This document shows, one piece after another, positions 32,006-40,321 of a stretch of 44,718 bases of DNA. This DNA comes from Sphingobacterium thalpophilum (GTDB taxonomy: Bacteria; Bacteroidota; Bacteroidia; Chitinophagales; Chitinophagaceae), in the NCBI GenBank assembly GCA_943325035.2, contig CALPNW020000003.1, positions 1 to 44,718 of the forward strand. Reading direction: 5' to 3'. Position 1 is the stretch's first letter. The number at the start of each line of letters is the position of its first letter. A model generated the notes under the pieces. That model worked only from the letters and a program-made list of their open reading frames with translations, was not told the origin of the DNA and searched no databases. Made by a program: the position numbers and the translations under genes.

Positions 32006-32980
32006 ATGAGTAAGGGACCGGTTTCGCAGTTTATAGAACACCATTACAGGCATTTTAATTCAGCCGCTTTAGTAGATGCGGCAAAAGGATATGAAACCCA
32101 TCTGTTAGAGGGTGGTAAAATGCTGGTAAGTCTGGCCGGTGCCATGAGTACTGCAGAGCTGGGAATCAGTCTGGCAGAAATGATCCGCCAGGATAAAGTA
32201 GCCATCATCAGTTGTACCGGTGCTAATCTCGAAGAAGATATCATGAATCTGGTTGCACACAGCCATTATAAAAGAGTACCCAACTACCGCGAATTAAGCC
32301 CGCAGCAGGAATGGGATTTACTGGAGAACCATTATAACCGGGTTACTGATACCTGTATTCCGGAAGAAGAAGCATTCAGAAGACTGCAGAAACATATTCA
32401 CCAGATCTGGGCCGACGCAGAAGCAGCCGGAGAGCGTTATTTTCCACATGAATACATGTACAAGATGCTCAACAGCGGAGTGCTGGAACAGTATTACGAA
32501 ATCGACCCTACAAACAGCTGGATGCTGGCTGCTGCCGAAAAGAACCTGCCGATAGTTGTACCGGGATGGGAAGACAGTACCATGGGCAATATTTTTGCTT
32601 CTTATGTTATTAAGAATCAACTTAAGGCAAGTACCATGAAAACCGGTATTGAATATATGGTTTGGTTAACCGAGTGGTATCGTGCCAACAGCGGTGGAAA
32701 GGGCGTTGGATTCTTTCAGATCGGTGGCGGTATTGCCGGTGATTTCCCGATTTGTGTGGTGCCAATGATGTACCAGGATCTCGAATGGCATGATGTTCCT
32801 TTCTGGAGCTATTTCTGCCAGATCAGCGATTCAACCACTTCTTACGGGTCTTATTCCGGAGCAGTTCCCAATGAAAAAATTACCTGGGGTAAACTCGATA
32901 TTCATACACCTAAGTTTATTGTAGAAAGTGATGCTACCATTGTAGTGCCACTGATATTTGCTTATTTGCTCGGATGGTAG
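32006..32980 (+). CDS. Deoxyhypusine synthase-like protein
   Basis: The 324-residue protein belongs to the deoxyhypusine synthase family, which moves an aminobutyl group from spermidine to a lysine using NAD. LAGAMSTAELG (about 35-45) and SCTGANLEEDI are NAD/spermidine segments, GSYSGAVPNEKITWGK holds the catalytic K296 in the position of the eukaryotic active-site lysine, and SDATIVVPLIFAYLL ends the chain. Bacteria have no eIF5A, so the substrate differs: homospermidine or another polyamine product is possible. I start at ATG 32006; an in-frame TTG lies three codons upstream. It is divergent from the glycolipid operon and appears monocistronic with a terminator. Confidence 0.9.
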   Translation: MSKGPVSQFIEHHYRHFNSAALVDAAKGYETHLLEGGKMLVSLAGAMSTAELGISLAEMIRQDKVAIISCTGANLEEDIMNLVAHSHYKRVPNYRELSPQQEWDLLENHYNRVTDTCIPEEEAFRRLQKHIHQIWADAEAAGERYFPHEYMYKMLNSGVLEQYYEIDPTNSWMLAAAEKNLPIVVPGWEDSTMGNIFASYVIKNQLKASTMKTGIEYMVWLTEWYRANSGGKGVGFFQIGGGIAGDFPICVVPMMYQDLEWHDVPFWSYFCQISDSTTSYGSYSGAVPNEKITWGKLDIHTPKFIVESDATIVVPLIFAYLLGW

Positions 32981-33013
32981 AATCCGGGATTGCCGGGTAA
33001 AACCGATAAAAAG

Positions 33014-33048
33014 AAAGCCTCACAAAGATTAATCTCTGTGAGGCTTTT
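33014..33048. terminator. Bidirectional intrinsic terminator
   Basis: AAAGCCTCACAAAGA (33014-33028) and TCTCTGTGAGGCTTT (33033-33047) form a 15-bp stem with one mismatch and a 4-base loop, followed by a T-run on the plus strand and flanked by A on the other side. It lies between the deoxyhypusine synthase-like and M28 peptidase genes, which converge, so it can stop both. Confidence 0.85.
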
Positions 33049-33127
33049 ATAATGAATAACCCTTCCACCCAGGCACTGCGTGCCAACCTTTCCCAGCTTT
33101 GGCCGGTCAGGACTGAATGGGGTGTTT

Positions 33128-34669
33128 TTATCGGGTACTCGGCATATTCAGTGGAGTATCGCGTTTCAGCATATTATCCTGATTCGCCATGATCCAGGCA
33201 GTATGAAAAACCAGTTTGGTTCTTTTTTCCATCAGCTCAAAATTAATTTTCTCGATGGTATCCGTAGGCTTGTGATAATCAGATTGCAGCATTCCATCAT
33301 AAAAGAACAATACAGGAACACCCTTCTTTGCAAAATTATAATGGTCGCTCCGGTAATAGATCTGGTTCTGGTCTTTTGGATCATCGTATTTATAGTCGAG
33401 CGTCAGCTTGGTGTATTGATTGTTTACTGCCTCATTGATTACCGGCAATTCACTGCTCAGTTTATCGTGTCCTATAACATAAATGTAATTTAAGGTATCA
33501 GCTGTTTTACGCTCGGTATCTACACGGCCGATCATATCGGTATTCAGGTCTACACTTGTTTTGTCTAAAGGAAATAAAGGGTGCTCGGAATAATAATCAG
33601 AACCCCATAAACCTTTTTCCTCACCACTCACTGTCATGAACACCATAGTGCGTCTGGAACGATTTCCTTTTTTTGCTGCAGCGGCAAAAGCTTCTGCCAT
33701 CTGCATCACCCCTACTGTGCCGGATCCATCGTCATCAGCTCCGTAATAGATCACATCACCTCTTTTTCCAAGGTGATCGTAGTGACCGGTTAAGAAAACG
33801 TATTCTTCTTTTTTATCTGTTCCCGGTAAAATGGCAACTACATTGCTGCTTTCCAGATTCTCAGTTGTTTTTGCAGCAACAATCTTTAATTCTGACACAT
33901 AGCTGCCTTTCTGAATTTGCTTCAGTTCGTCAAATGATAAGGCGCTGGTACGGCCAATTAAAGCAGACATTACCCGTGCAGAAATAGTGGCACTGAAAGC
34001 AGCTGTTGGGCTGGCCTTCAGGTACATCTCCCCCTTAGTGGCAGTAGCGGCCTTTCTTGGAAAATCATTGGTTACCACCAATACAGCGGCTGCACCTGCT
34101 TTGCGGGCTGCGGCAATCTTGGCGTTGGCGGAAGTTACACTCATGGCACGGCGTCCTGTAGCAACAGGAGCAGTATAACCGGCAGGAGCACCATCCAGTA
34201 TTACTACCAGTTTTCCTTTTACATCCAGTCCGCTGAGGTCGTTGACTTTATTGATAGAATCAACGATGCCAAAACCTGCAAAAACAATATTGTTATAAGT
34301 CCAGTCTCCAAATGCCACTCCGCGAAGTGAAAAAGAAAAGTCTTTATCCCAATCAAAATGCTGGCCGTTTACGCGGAGTTGTTTGGTGGTTAACTCATCG
34401 CGGTAAACCGGATATTGCTGCTGGTAACTTTCGCCATTACCCGGCGTTAGTCCCATTCTTTTAAATTCGGACTCAATATAGGCCGCTGCTCTTTTCTGAC
34501 CCGGAGAGGCGGTTTCTCTGCCCTCCATTTCGGCACTTGCAATAATGGATAGTTTTTGTTTCAGGGCTTCAGCGGTAATCACTCCTGCGTATTTTGCGGA
34601 AGCATCTCCCTTTTGAGCCATTGCAATACTGGTACTGAATAATAAAGTCAGCAGCATCATTTTTTTCAT
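33128..34669 (-). CDS. Exported M28 zinc aminopeptidase with PA domain
   Basis: The 513-residue protein has a signal peptide (about 1-19, ending AMAQ). A protease-associated domain lies at about 110-290 (VKGKLVVILDGAP, AARKAGAAAVLVV). The M28 catalytic core follows: GHYDHLG with the first His, GADDDGSG with the bridging Asp, VSGEEKGLWGSDYY with the catalytic Glu pair, NTDMIGRVD, and YRSDHYNFAKKGVPVLFF with the last His. It should trim peptides in the periplasm. I start at ATG 34669; a longer start at 34732 would run into rpiB and would hide the leader. It is spaced 19 bases from rpiB on the same strand. Confidence 0.92.
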   Translation of the reverse strand: MKKMMLLTLLFSTSIAMAQKGDASAKYAGVITAEALKQKLSIIASAEMEGRETASPGQKRAAAYIESEFKRMGLTPGNGESYQQQYPVYRDELTTKQLRVNGQHFDWDKDFSFSLRGVAFGDWTYNNIVFAGFGIVDSINKVNDLSGLDVKGKLVVILDGAPAGYTAPVATGRRAMSVTSANAKIAAARKAGAAAVLVVTNDFPRKAATATKGEMYLKASPTAAFSATISARVMSALIGRTSALSFDELKQIQKGSYVSELKIVAAKTTENLESSNVVAILPGTDKKEEYVFLTGHYDHLGKRGDVIYYGADDDGSGTVGVMQMAEAFAAAAKKGNRSRRTMVFMTVSGEEKGLWGSDYYSEHPLFPLDKTSVDLNTDMIGRVDTERKTADTLNYIYVIGHDKLSSELPVINEAVNNQYTKLTLDYKYDDPKDQNQIYYRSDHYNFAKKGVPVLFFYDGMLQSDYHKPTDTIEKINFELMEKRTKLVFHTAWIMANQDNMLKRDTPLNMPSTR

Positions 34670-34688
34670 AAAAAAGTTGGTTTTGGTT

Positions 34689-35144
34689 TTAGTTACAGGC
34701 AATCTTGCCAACACGTGTTGCGTGACGGCCACCTTCGAAAGGGGTATTCATAAAAATTTCCAGCATTTCTTCTGCTAATGGTATGGCCACAAAACGGGCC
34801 GGGATACAAATGATATTAGCATCGTTGTGCTGACGGATCAGTTTTGCCACTTCATTCTGCCAGGAAAGGCCTGCACGGATTCCCTGGTGCTTATTGGCAG
34901 TAATGGCAACTCCGTTTGCAGAGCCGCAAATTAAAATGCCAAAAGAAGCTTCTCCATTTTCAACAGCTGAGGCAGTAGGGTGTGCAAAATCGGGGTAGTC
35001 TACCGACTCTGCAGAAAATGGTCCAAAATCTTTCACAGCATATTCATTATCGGTCAGCCATTTAATTAAAGCAGATTTGAATTCTACTCCTGCATGATCG
35101 GAACCAATTGCAATGGGTTTGGATGGGTCAAAAACGTAGCTCAT
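34689..35144 (-). CDS. rpiB: Ribose 5-phosphate isomerase B
   Basis: RpiB interconverts ribose 5-phosphate and ribulose 5-phosphate. The 151-residue protein has GSDHAGVEFK near the start, active-site C73 in ILICGSANG (the base), H106 in RQHNDANI (ring opening) and an arginine-bearing NKHQGIRAGL phosphate site. Length and motifs are ordinary. It is probably in a transcript with tatC upstream (44-base gap) and the M28 peptidase downstream. Confidence 0.95.
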   Translation of the reverse strand: MSYVFDPSKPIAIGSDHAGVEFKSALIKWLTDNEYAVKDFGPFSAESVDYPDFAHPTASAVENGEASFGILICGSANGVAITANKHQGIRAGLSWQNEVAKLIRQHNDANIICIPARFVAIPLAEEMLEIFMNTPFEGGRHATRVGKIACN

Positions 35145-35188
35145 AGGTTAATATTTAGTAATTGGAATGGGGCTTTGATGCCGATGCA

Positions 35189-36043
35189 TTAATCCCACTC
35201 TTCCTCTTCCTTTACTTTATTTTGCTTGAATACTCTTGACGAAACAATAATACTTAATTCATACAATAACCACAGTGGAACAAAAACAATCAGCTGGCTC
35301 ATCCAGTCGGGGCTTGGGGTAATAAATGCAGCCACAATCAGAATCACCACGACTGCGTATTTGCGGGTATCACGCAGAAATTTAGGAGTAATAAATCCAA
35401 CCTTTGTAAGGATGAATGATAAAACAGGTAATTCAAATGCCAGTCCGCATCCAAGAATAATATTGGTCAGGTTATCGAGATAGTCCGAAAAAGTAGGCCG
35501 GGTAACGATCATATTATTGGTACCTAACTGAAACCCTGCGAGAAAATTAAAGGTAAAGGGCCCTAGTAAAAAGTACCCGAAAGCCGCTCCTGTAAAAAAG
35601 AAAAAGGATACCCAGAAGATCACAAAACGGGTATTGGTCAGTTCTTTTTCTTTTAATGCTGGTTTTACAAAACGCCAGAATTCCCAGAAAATATAAGGGA
35701 AGGCAATGATGATACCTCCCACAAAAGCCATGGTGATACTGCTGAGAAACTGACCGCCAAAAGTGGTACTCTGCATGGTTACTGCTACCGGAGGCATACA
35801 GAGTGTTTCACCCATATGTGCCCAATGACTGAATTCACATAAAACCCGGTAACTGATAAAATCCTTGTTGATAGGACCAACAATGACATTGTCGAAAATC
35901 CAGTTCCTGTAAACGAATATCATTACGGCCCCCACCAGAATGGCCAGTACAGAGCGAATGATATGACCTCTTAGTTCTTCCAGATGATCTATAAAAGTCA
36001 TCTCTTCTTTTCCTTCTGCTGCCGGTCGGTTAAATAATGCCAT
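35189..36043 (-). CDS. tatC: Sec-independent protein translocase TatC
   Basis: TatC is the substrate-binding core of the twin-arginine export complex. The 284-residue protein has the six-helix layout. It starts MTFIDHLEELRGHIIRS with the conserved HLEELR (about 19-24). The FxxFxxGAAFGYFL region follows, and FELPVLSFILTKVGFITP with the conserved Glu (about 205) binds the signal peptide. TatA is not in the window. A perfect TAACTTTG -7 element precedes it, so it likely starts a transcript that includes rpiB. Confidence 0.95.
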   Translation of the reverse strand: MALFNRPAAEGKEEMTFIDHLEELRGHIIRSVLAILVGAVMIFVYRNWIFDNVIVGPINKDFISYRVLCEFSHWAHMGETLCMPPVAVTMQSTTFGGQFLSSITMAFVGGIIIAFPYIFWEFWRFVKPALKEKELTNTRFVIFWVSFFFFTGAAFGYFLLGPFTFNFLAGFQLGTNNMIVTRPTFSDYLDNLTNIILGCGLAFELPVLSFILTKVGFITPKFLRDTRKYAVVVILIVAAFITPSPDWMSQLIVFVPLWLLYELSIIVSSRVFKQNKVKEEEEWD

Positions 36044-36068
36044 ATAAAGGGTTGCTGTTCTGAATCCG

Positions 36069-36076
36069 CAAAGTTA
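36069..36076 (-). promoter_or_regulatory. Bacteroidota -7 element before tatC
   Basis: On the minus strand TAACTTTG matches TAnnTTTG exactly and ends 25 bases before the tatC ATG at 36043. No TTTG -33 element at suitable spacing was seen. Confidence 0.45.
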
Positions 36077-36095
36077 GGGGTCTGAATGACACTAT

Positions 36096-37355
36096 TTATC
36101 GTAAAACCTTCATTTTAACCATTTCTATCCGGGTATCGCTTACGGTAAGGATATCAAATTTGAAATTATTGATGATGATGGTCTCTTTCTGTTTAGGGAT
36201 GGTTTCATGCTCATTAATGATATAGCCGCTGAGGGTTTCTGAATCACTTGCCGGAAAGTCCATATTGTATTTCTCTTTCAGGTAATCGAGTTCCAGCCTG
36301 CCACTCAGAATAAATTCATCTTCGGCCAGTTGTTTTTCTACAAATTCAACAACATCATATTCATCGTGAATTTCTCCAAAAATCTCTTCCAGAACATCTT
36401 CCATCGTTACAATTCCGGCCGTTCCTCCAAACTCATCCACTACCCAGGCGATGCTTTTGCGCTCTTTGGTGAACTTGCTGATCAGGTCGGTGGCACTCAT
36501 GCTCTCCGGAACAGCTACAATCGGGTGCAGCATAGCTTTGAGGCTATCGGGCTTGTTAAAAAGGTCTAACTGGTGAATGTATCCAACAATATTATCGATG
36601 CTTTCTTCGTACACCAGCAACTTGCTGAGCTTGGTACTGATGAATTCCTTTCGTACTTCTTCGAGGCTGGTATGAATATCGAGCGCAACGATTTCGGTGC
36701 GGGGAACCAGGCACTGCCTGATTTTGATATTGGGCAGGCTGAGTGCATTTTCAAAAAGTTCGGTGTTCAGTTCCTGGCTTTCTTCGTCCTGCTCTTTGGT
36801 TTGCTGAAAAAAATGTTCCAGGTCTACCTTAGAGAAAACCTCATTCCGGTTATTGACCCGAACATTAAATATGTATTTGAGTATCCACTGCGAGATATTC
36901 ACAAAAATATTCGTTAGTGGAAGAAACAGGTTGTGGAAAAAGTTGGCAAGCGGTGCAAAAAAACTCAGCAGGGCATCATTTTTTGCCCGGAAAATGGCTT
37001 TGGGAAGGAACTCCCCAACTACCAGCACCACTATGGTAGACAGTAAAGTGTCAAAAGCCAGCTTCAGGAATTCATTTTTAATCTCCAGCGGATTCCAGAT
37101 GCCCCTGTTCAGCAGTTCATCAAAAAGAAGTCCGTAGATCACCAAAAATAAATTCAGCCCTATTAAACAGGTGCTGATAAAACGGGCAGGAAATTCCATG
37201 AAGCCCGCCAGTATGAAGCCGCTTTTTTTACCTTGTTTTTTCTTCAGTTCAATGCTTAGCCTGTTGGCAGTTACAAAGGCTATTTCATAACCTGCAAAAA
37301 AGCCAATGAACAGTAAAGTGCCCACTATACAAAGGATGGTATAGAGATGTGTCAT
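36096..37355 (-). CDS. CNNM/CorC/HlyC family transporter-like protein
   Basis: The 419-residue protein has an N-terminal CNNM domain with about four membrane helices (1-185; STCLIGLNLFLVIYGLLF, VVGEFLPKAIFRA), a CBS pair (about 205-330; CLVPRTEIVALDIH, VDEFGGTAGIVTMEDVLEEIFGEI) and the C-terminal transporter-associated domain (about 340-415). Such proteins are linked to magnesium or cobalt export. GldE of gliding Bacteroidota has the same layout, but nothing here decides between them. The promoter predicts transcription starting at or within two bases of the ATG, so the message may be leaderless. Confidence 0.9.
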   Translation of the reverse strand: MTHLYTILCIVGTLLFIGFFAGYEIAFVTANRLSIELKKKQGKKSGFILAGFMEFPARFISTCLIGLNLFLVIYGLLFDELLNRGIWNPLEIKNEFLKLAFDTLLSTIVVLVVGEFLPKAIFRAKNDALLSFFAPLANFFHNLFLPLTNIFVNISQWILKYIFNVRVNNRNEVFSKVDLEHFFQQTKEQDEESQELNTELFENALSLPNIKIRQCLVPRTEIVALDIHTSLEEVRKEFISTKLSKLLVYEESIDNIVGYIHQLDLFNKPDSLKAMLHPIVAVPESMSATDLISKFTKERKSIAWVVDEFGGTAGIVTMEDVLEEIFGEIHDEYDVVEFVEKQLAEDEFILSGRLELDYLKEKYNMDFPASDSETLSGYIINEHETIPKQKETIIINNFKFDILTVSDTRIEMVKMKVLR

Positions 37356-37359
37356 CTTT

Positions 37360-37388
37360 CAAAGTTAAGGGATATCTATATATGCAAA
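37360..37388 (-). promoter_or_regulatory. Full Bacteroidota promoter (-33 TTTG, -7 TAACTTTG) for the CorC-like gene
   Basis: On the minus strand TTTG (37385-37388) and TAACTTTG (37360-37367) are separated by 17 bases, a good fit to the Bacteroidota sigma factor consensus. The -7 element ends five bases before the start codon at 37355, so the predicted start of transcription falls at the ATG itself. Confidence 0.65.
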
Positions 37389-37412
37389 GTGCCCCGCAGC
37401 AACGGAGCACTT
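37387..37412 (-). terminator. Hairpin after the DUF4097-like gene
   Basis: AAGTGCCCC and GGAGCACTT pair over 9 positions with one wobble around an 8-base loop, 39 bases after the stop of the DUF4097-like gene. A T-run is poor. It partly overlaps the -33 region of the next promoter. Confidence 0.4.
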
Positions 37413-37450
37413 CAGCTAAAGGAATAACAAGAGAAACTGGCTGAACGGTT

Positions 37451-38887
37451 TTACTTAAAGTCTACTGTACAATTCTGGCATTTCATCTCAATTTTAAGCC
37501 CTTTTCCGCCGCCTGCAGCTGCAGAGAAACGGGTTTCGATGGTTTCTTCCTCACTGGCTCTGGCAACGGCGCGGTTGATCTCTCTTATCGTGCTGGCGAG
37601 CGATTCGCTTTTGTCTTTTGGAGCAACCGCTTTGGGTTCTTCTTTCAGGGGTTGTTTCTCAAAATTCCCGTAAACTGTGCTGTAAGGGCCGGTATAATTG
37701 ATGGAATAATTTTTTACCTCTTTCAACGGCAATCGGATATCTGCATATTTATTGTCTATACGTATCAGGCTCACCCCGCTGTTTACCGAACGAACTTTTA
37801 CGTCGGCATTGGTACCGTCCAGTTCTAAACTGCCGTATAATTTGTTGATGCGCAGGTTGCCGTAATTTTTCCGGCCCCTGATATGGTCTACTCCTTCAAT
37901 TTCGTACTCATCATTGGTACTGCGGAAAATGAGATTCTTTACTGCAGCCATTTCTATGGTGCTGTATTTTGTATCAACATCGGCATCATCCATATTACCG
38001 GTGGTTAAACGGCCATTGATGAATTCGATTTCTGCATTGCTGATATTTCCTACGGTAACATTGGCGTATTTGGACCGCAGGTAAAGCGTGGTAAAATTCT
38101 CGGCATCCATGCTACCGTTGGTCAGATCTATTGTGGCTTTGCCGACATTGCCCGAAACCTGTACATCGGCATATTTACTTTCAATATCCAGTTTACTTGC
38201 TGCAGGAATATAAATAGTGATCACGCGCTTCGCTGAACTTGAAGTGGTATTTATTTTTTGCCCTTCCATTGGCACTTCTCTGTACTGCGGTTGGGTGCTA
38301 AAGCCAAAAGTGTTTCCATTAATGGTATAGCTGCCGCCGCTGCTACTGCCGGATTTTATTTTGATGGAAGCTCCCAGTGTTTTTACAGAGAGGTTTAATT
38401 TCTCAAACCATTCTTCGTCACTGAGTTTTCCGTCGCCTTCAAAAATAACCGTAGTGGTCACTTTTACTTTAGACTGTTCCCAGGTTTTTACCACAATATT
38501 TCTGGAAGTGTTATCAATATAAATATCCGGATTTTTGGAAGTACTGATCTCCTGGCTTACTTCTTTGGATTTTAATTCTTGCCCATTAAAAAAATTATTT
38601 TCATCATCTGATACAGTAAATGTCTGTGCGCTGAGGTGTTCACCTTCTACGCGCAGTGATTCGCCTGCTATTCTAAGTGCTTTGCCTTCTGCGTTAAGGG
38701 CGTCAAGTTCTGCTATAATTGCTGCTGTTTCTGCATCTAAAGGAGCCGTTCTGTTAATTTTGATTATTCTCTTTGCGGCTACCGGGGTAGTAGCTTTTGT
38801 TACAGGTTTTTCCTGCGCATTTGTTACTGTTGAAAATGCCATGATTGTTATTGCAATAAGGCCTTTCATTAATTGCTTGATATGCAT
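37451..38887 (-). CDS. DUF4097-like beta-strand repeat protein of the sigma-factor operon
   Basis: The 478-residue exported protein has a signal peptide (about 1-24, ending TNAQ). A helical/charged region follows (about 40-95, with LDALNAEGKALRIAGESL). From about 120 to 430 there are repeated short beta strands: SKYADVQVSGNVGKATIDL, LRSKYANVTVGNISNAEIEF, DTKYSTIEM and DNKYADIRLP show the recurring -KYA/S-V/I-pattern of DUF4097 putative adhesin repeats. The C terminus ends MKCQNCTVDF, with CxxC. It is the third gene after an ECF sigma and an anti-sigma-like gene; such proteins are often the periplasmic members of these operons. The molecular role is unknown. Confidence 0.75.
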   Translation of the reverse strand: MHIKQLMKGLIAITIMAFSTVTNAQEKPVTKATTPVAAKRIIKINRTAPLDAETAAIIAELDALNAEGKALRIAGESLRVEGEHLSAQTFTVSDDENNFFNGQELKSKEVSQEISTSKNPDIYIDNTSRNIVVKTWEQSKVKVTTTVIFEGDGKLSDEEWFEKLNLSVKTLGASIKIKSGSSSGGSYTINGNTFGFSTQPQYREVPMEGQKINTTSSSAKRVITIYIPAASKLDIESKYADVQVSGNVGKATIDLTNGSMDAENFTTLYLRSKYANVTVGNISNAEIEFINGRLTTGNMDDADVDTKYSTIEMAAVKNLIFRSTNDEYEIEGVDHIRGRKNYGNLRINKLYGSLELDGTNADVKVRSVNSGVSLIRIDNKYADIRLPLKEVKNYSINYTGPYSTVYGNFEKQPLKEEPKAVAPKDKSESLASTIREINRAVARASEEETIETRFSAAAGGGKGLKIEMKCQNCTVDFK

Positions 38888-38899
38888 AACGGGTTAATT

Positions 38900-39652
38900 T
38901 TAAATACTGATAAAATAAGTGCGGGTGGTATCTACCGGTCCGCGGTTTTGTTTGTAACGGTTGTTGGTTTTATTCATCTCCAGCTGCAGCTGTTTCAGAA
39001 TACTGAGTTTATGCTGATAAAGATCAATGAGCTGGCCCAGCAGATCGTTGTTTAAACCCTGTTGGGAAATAGTGGCTTTAATGACTTTTTCTTCGCGTTC
39101 CATCTGGTTGATCTGTGTGTTAAAATCCTTAAAATACCCCGCACTTTCTGCATACATGGGCATGGTGCTGATTCTTGCTTTTTGCAGATGGATTACCTGT
39201 GTAAAACTGGTCTGCATATTATTGTACAGCGCCATTTCCTGGCCTGTTTGTTCATTTTGAACGGCCGAATGGCCAACCGGCTGAGGAACAGAGTGAGCAT
39301 GGGCAGATGGGCTGATTCCGGTTGGAGGAGTATTTTTTGCCTGTACAACAGCGTCGGCTTTTTTAACCGCTGGAGGTTTAACCACAGCTACCTTACTTTT
39401 TTCAGGAGCGGGTTTATTTGCGGCCAATTGAATCCCTGGAGCCGGCTCCTTCAGGATATACCAGCTACCTGTTCCGGCCAGTGCAATCAGGCAGGCAGCA
39501 GCAGCCCAGCGCATGATCCGGATCACCGGAGCTGCTTTTTTACTTTCAACAGAGGGCACTTTCCGTCGGATCTGTTCCCACACTTTTGGTTGCGGGGTAT
39601 CGCAGTCCAGATCGGCTCTGTTTGCCTGTAAATATTTTTTTAACTCATCCAT
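38900..39652 (-). CDS. Membrane-bound anti-sigma-like protein
   Basis: The 250-residue protein has a cytoplasmic N terminus (about 1-45; LKKYLQANRADLDCDTPQPKVWEQI, the pattern seen in Bacteroidota anti-sigma factors), one membrane helix (about 48-67; MRWAAAACLIALAGTGSWYIL), a Pro/Lys-rich linker (about 70-135) and a helical coiled-coil-like periplasmic part (about 150-240). It overlaps the sigma-factor stop by 8 bases and so is translationally coupled to it. It most likely holds the sigma factor inactive until an envelope signal arrives. Family assignment is by layout and context, not by a recognised domain. Confidence 0.72.
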   Translation of the reverse strand: MDELKKYLQANRADLDCDTPQPKVWEQIRRKVPSVESKKAAPVIRIMRWAAAACLIALAGTGSWYILKEPAPGIQLAANKPAPEKSKVAVVKPPAVKKADAVVQAKNTPPTGISPSAHAHSVPQPVGHSAVQNEQTGQEMALYNNMQTSFTQVIHLQKARISTMPMYAESAGYFKDFNTQINQMEREEKVIKATISQQGLNNDLLGQLIDLYQHKLSILKQLQLEMNKTNNRYKQNRGPVDTTRTYFISI

Positions 39653-40196
39653 TAACCACTAATTGTTTGGTAATGCGTTCTTTTAATAATTGCCTTGCCC
39701 GCTGGTATTGACTTTTACTGGTAGAAAGTGATATGCCCAGGTTTTCCGCAATTTGCTGGTGGGTAAAATCTTCGAGCACATATAAATTAAACACCTGTCT
39801 GCATCCATCCGGCAGCCCCCTGATTTCGCGGTGAATGATGTTGAAATCCACTGACTTCCACCACTCTGCAGCTTCTTCAGCAATATCCCCGAACTCCTCC
39901 TGCTCCCAATCCTGCCAGTAAAAACGGGTTTTACTGAACCGGATACATTCGTTCACCACAATCCTCCTGAGCCATCCGCCAAACTGTTCTGCTTCTTTTA
40001 ACTGGGGCAGTTTGGTGAAAGCGATGATAAAGGATTCCTGTAAAAGATCTTCGGCATCTGCTCTGGCAGACACCATTCTGATACAGATATTGAACATGGC
40101 TTTGCTGTATTGATCATACAACCACGCCTGAGCCGCTGCATCTCCTTTGCAGGCTTTCTTTACAACGGCCGTTAGTATGGTAGGTGCCTGTTCCAA
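39645..40196 (-). CDS. RNA polymerase sigma factor, ECF subfamily
   Basis: The 183-residue protein has region 2 (about 18-85; QYSKAMFNICIRMVSARADAEDLLQESFI, binding core polymerase and the -10 element) and region 4 (about 120-175; LPDGCRQVFNLYVLEDFTHQQIAENLGISLSTSKSQ, a helix-turn-helix for the -35 element). It begins an operon with an anti-sigma-like membrane protein and a DUF4097-like exported protein. These are typical envelope-stress circuits in Bacteroidota, usually with autoregulation. No upstream promoter repeat was identified. Confidence 0.92.
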   Translation of the reverse strand: MEQAPTILTAVVKKACKGDAAAQAWLYDQYSKAMFNICIRMVSARADAEDLLQESFIIAFTKLPQLKEAEQFGGWLRRIVVNECIRFSKTRFYWQDWEQEEFGDIAEEAAEWWKSVDFNIIHREIRGLPDGCRQVFNLYVLEDFTHQQIAENLGISLSTSKSQYQRARQLLKERITKQLVVNG

Positions 40197-40274
40197 TCAG
40201 TATCGTGTATAAGAGTAGGGGTTGTTTAAAAAGTTGGAAATAGGATGCCAATATTTTTGCAGGCCTATTCAACA

Positions 40275-40304
40275 AGAAAGCAGGAGTGATTGCTCCTGCT
40301 TTCT
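40275..40304. terminator. Intrinsic terminator-like hairpin after the aldo/keto reductase
   Basis: AGAAAGCAGGAG (40275-40286) and CTCCTGCTTTCT (40293-40304) form a perfect 12-bp stem with a 6-base loop, 17 bases after the aldo/keto reductase stop on the minus strand. The T-run is short. It separates this gene from the sigma-factor operon. Confidence 0.6.
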
Positions 40305-40321
40305 GAGAGGGGTACATGCTA

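Noticed and set aside
33080-33493. 137-codon plus-strand ORF at the 3' end of the M28 gene
   Set aside because: It runs antisense to conserved peptidase coding sequence and has no recognisable features.
34670-34732. N-terminal extension of the M28 peptidase
   Set aside because: It overlaps the end of rpiB and would bury the signal peptide that starts at 34669.
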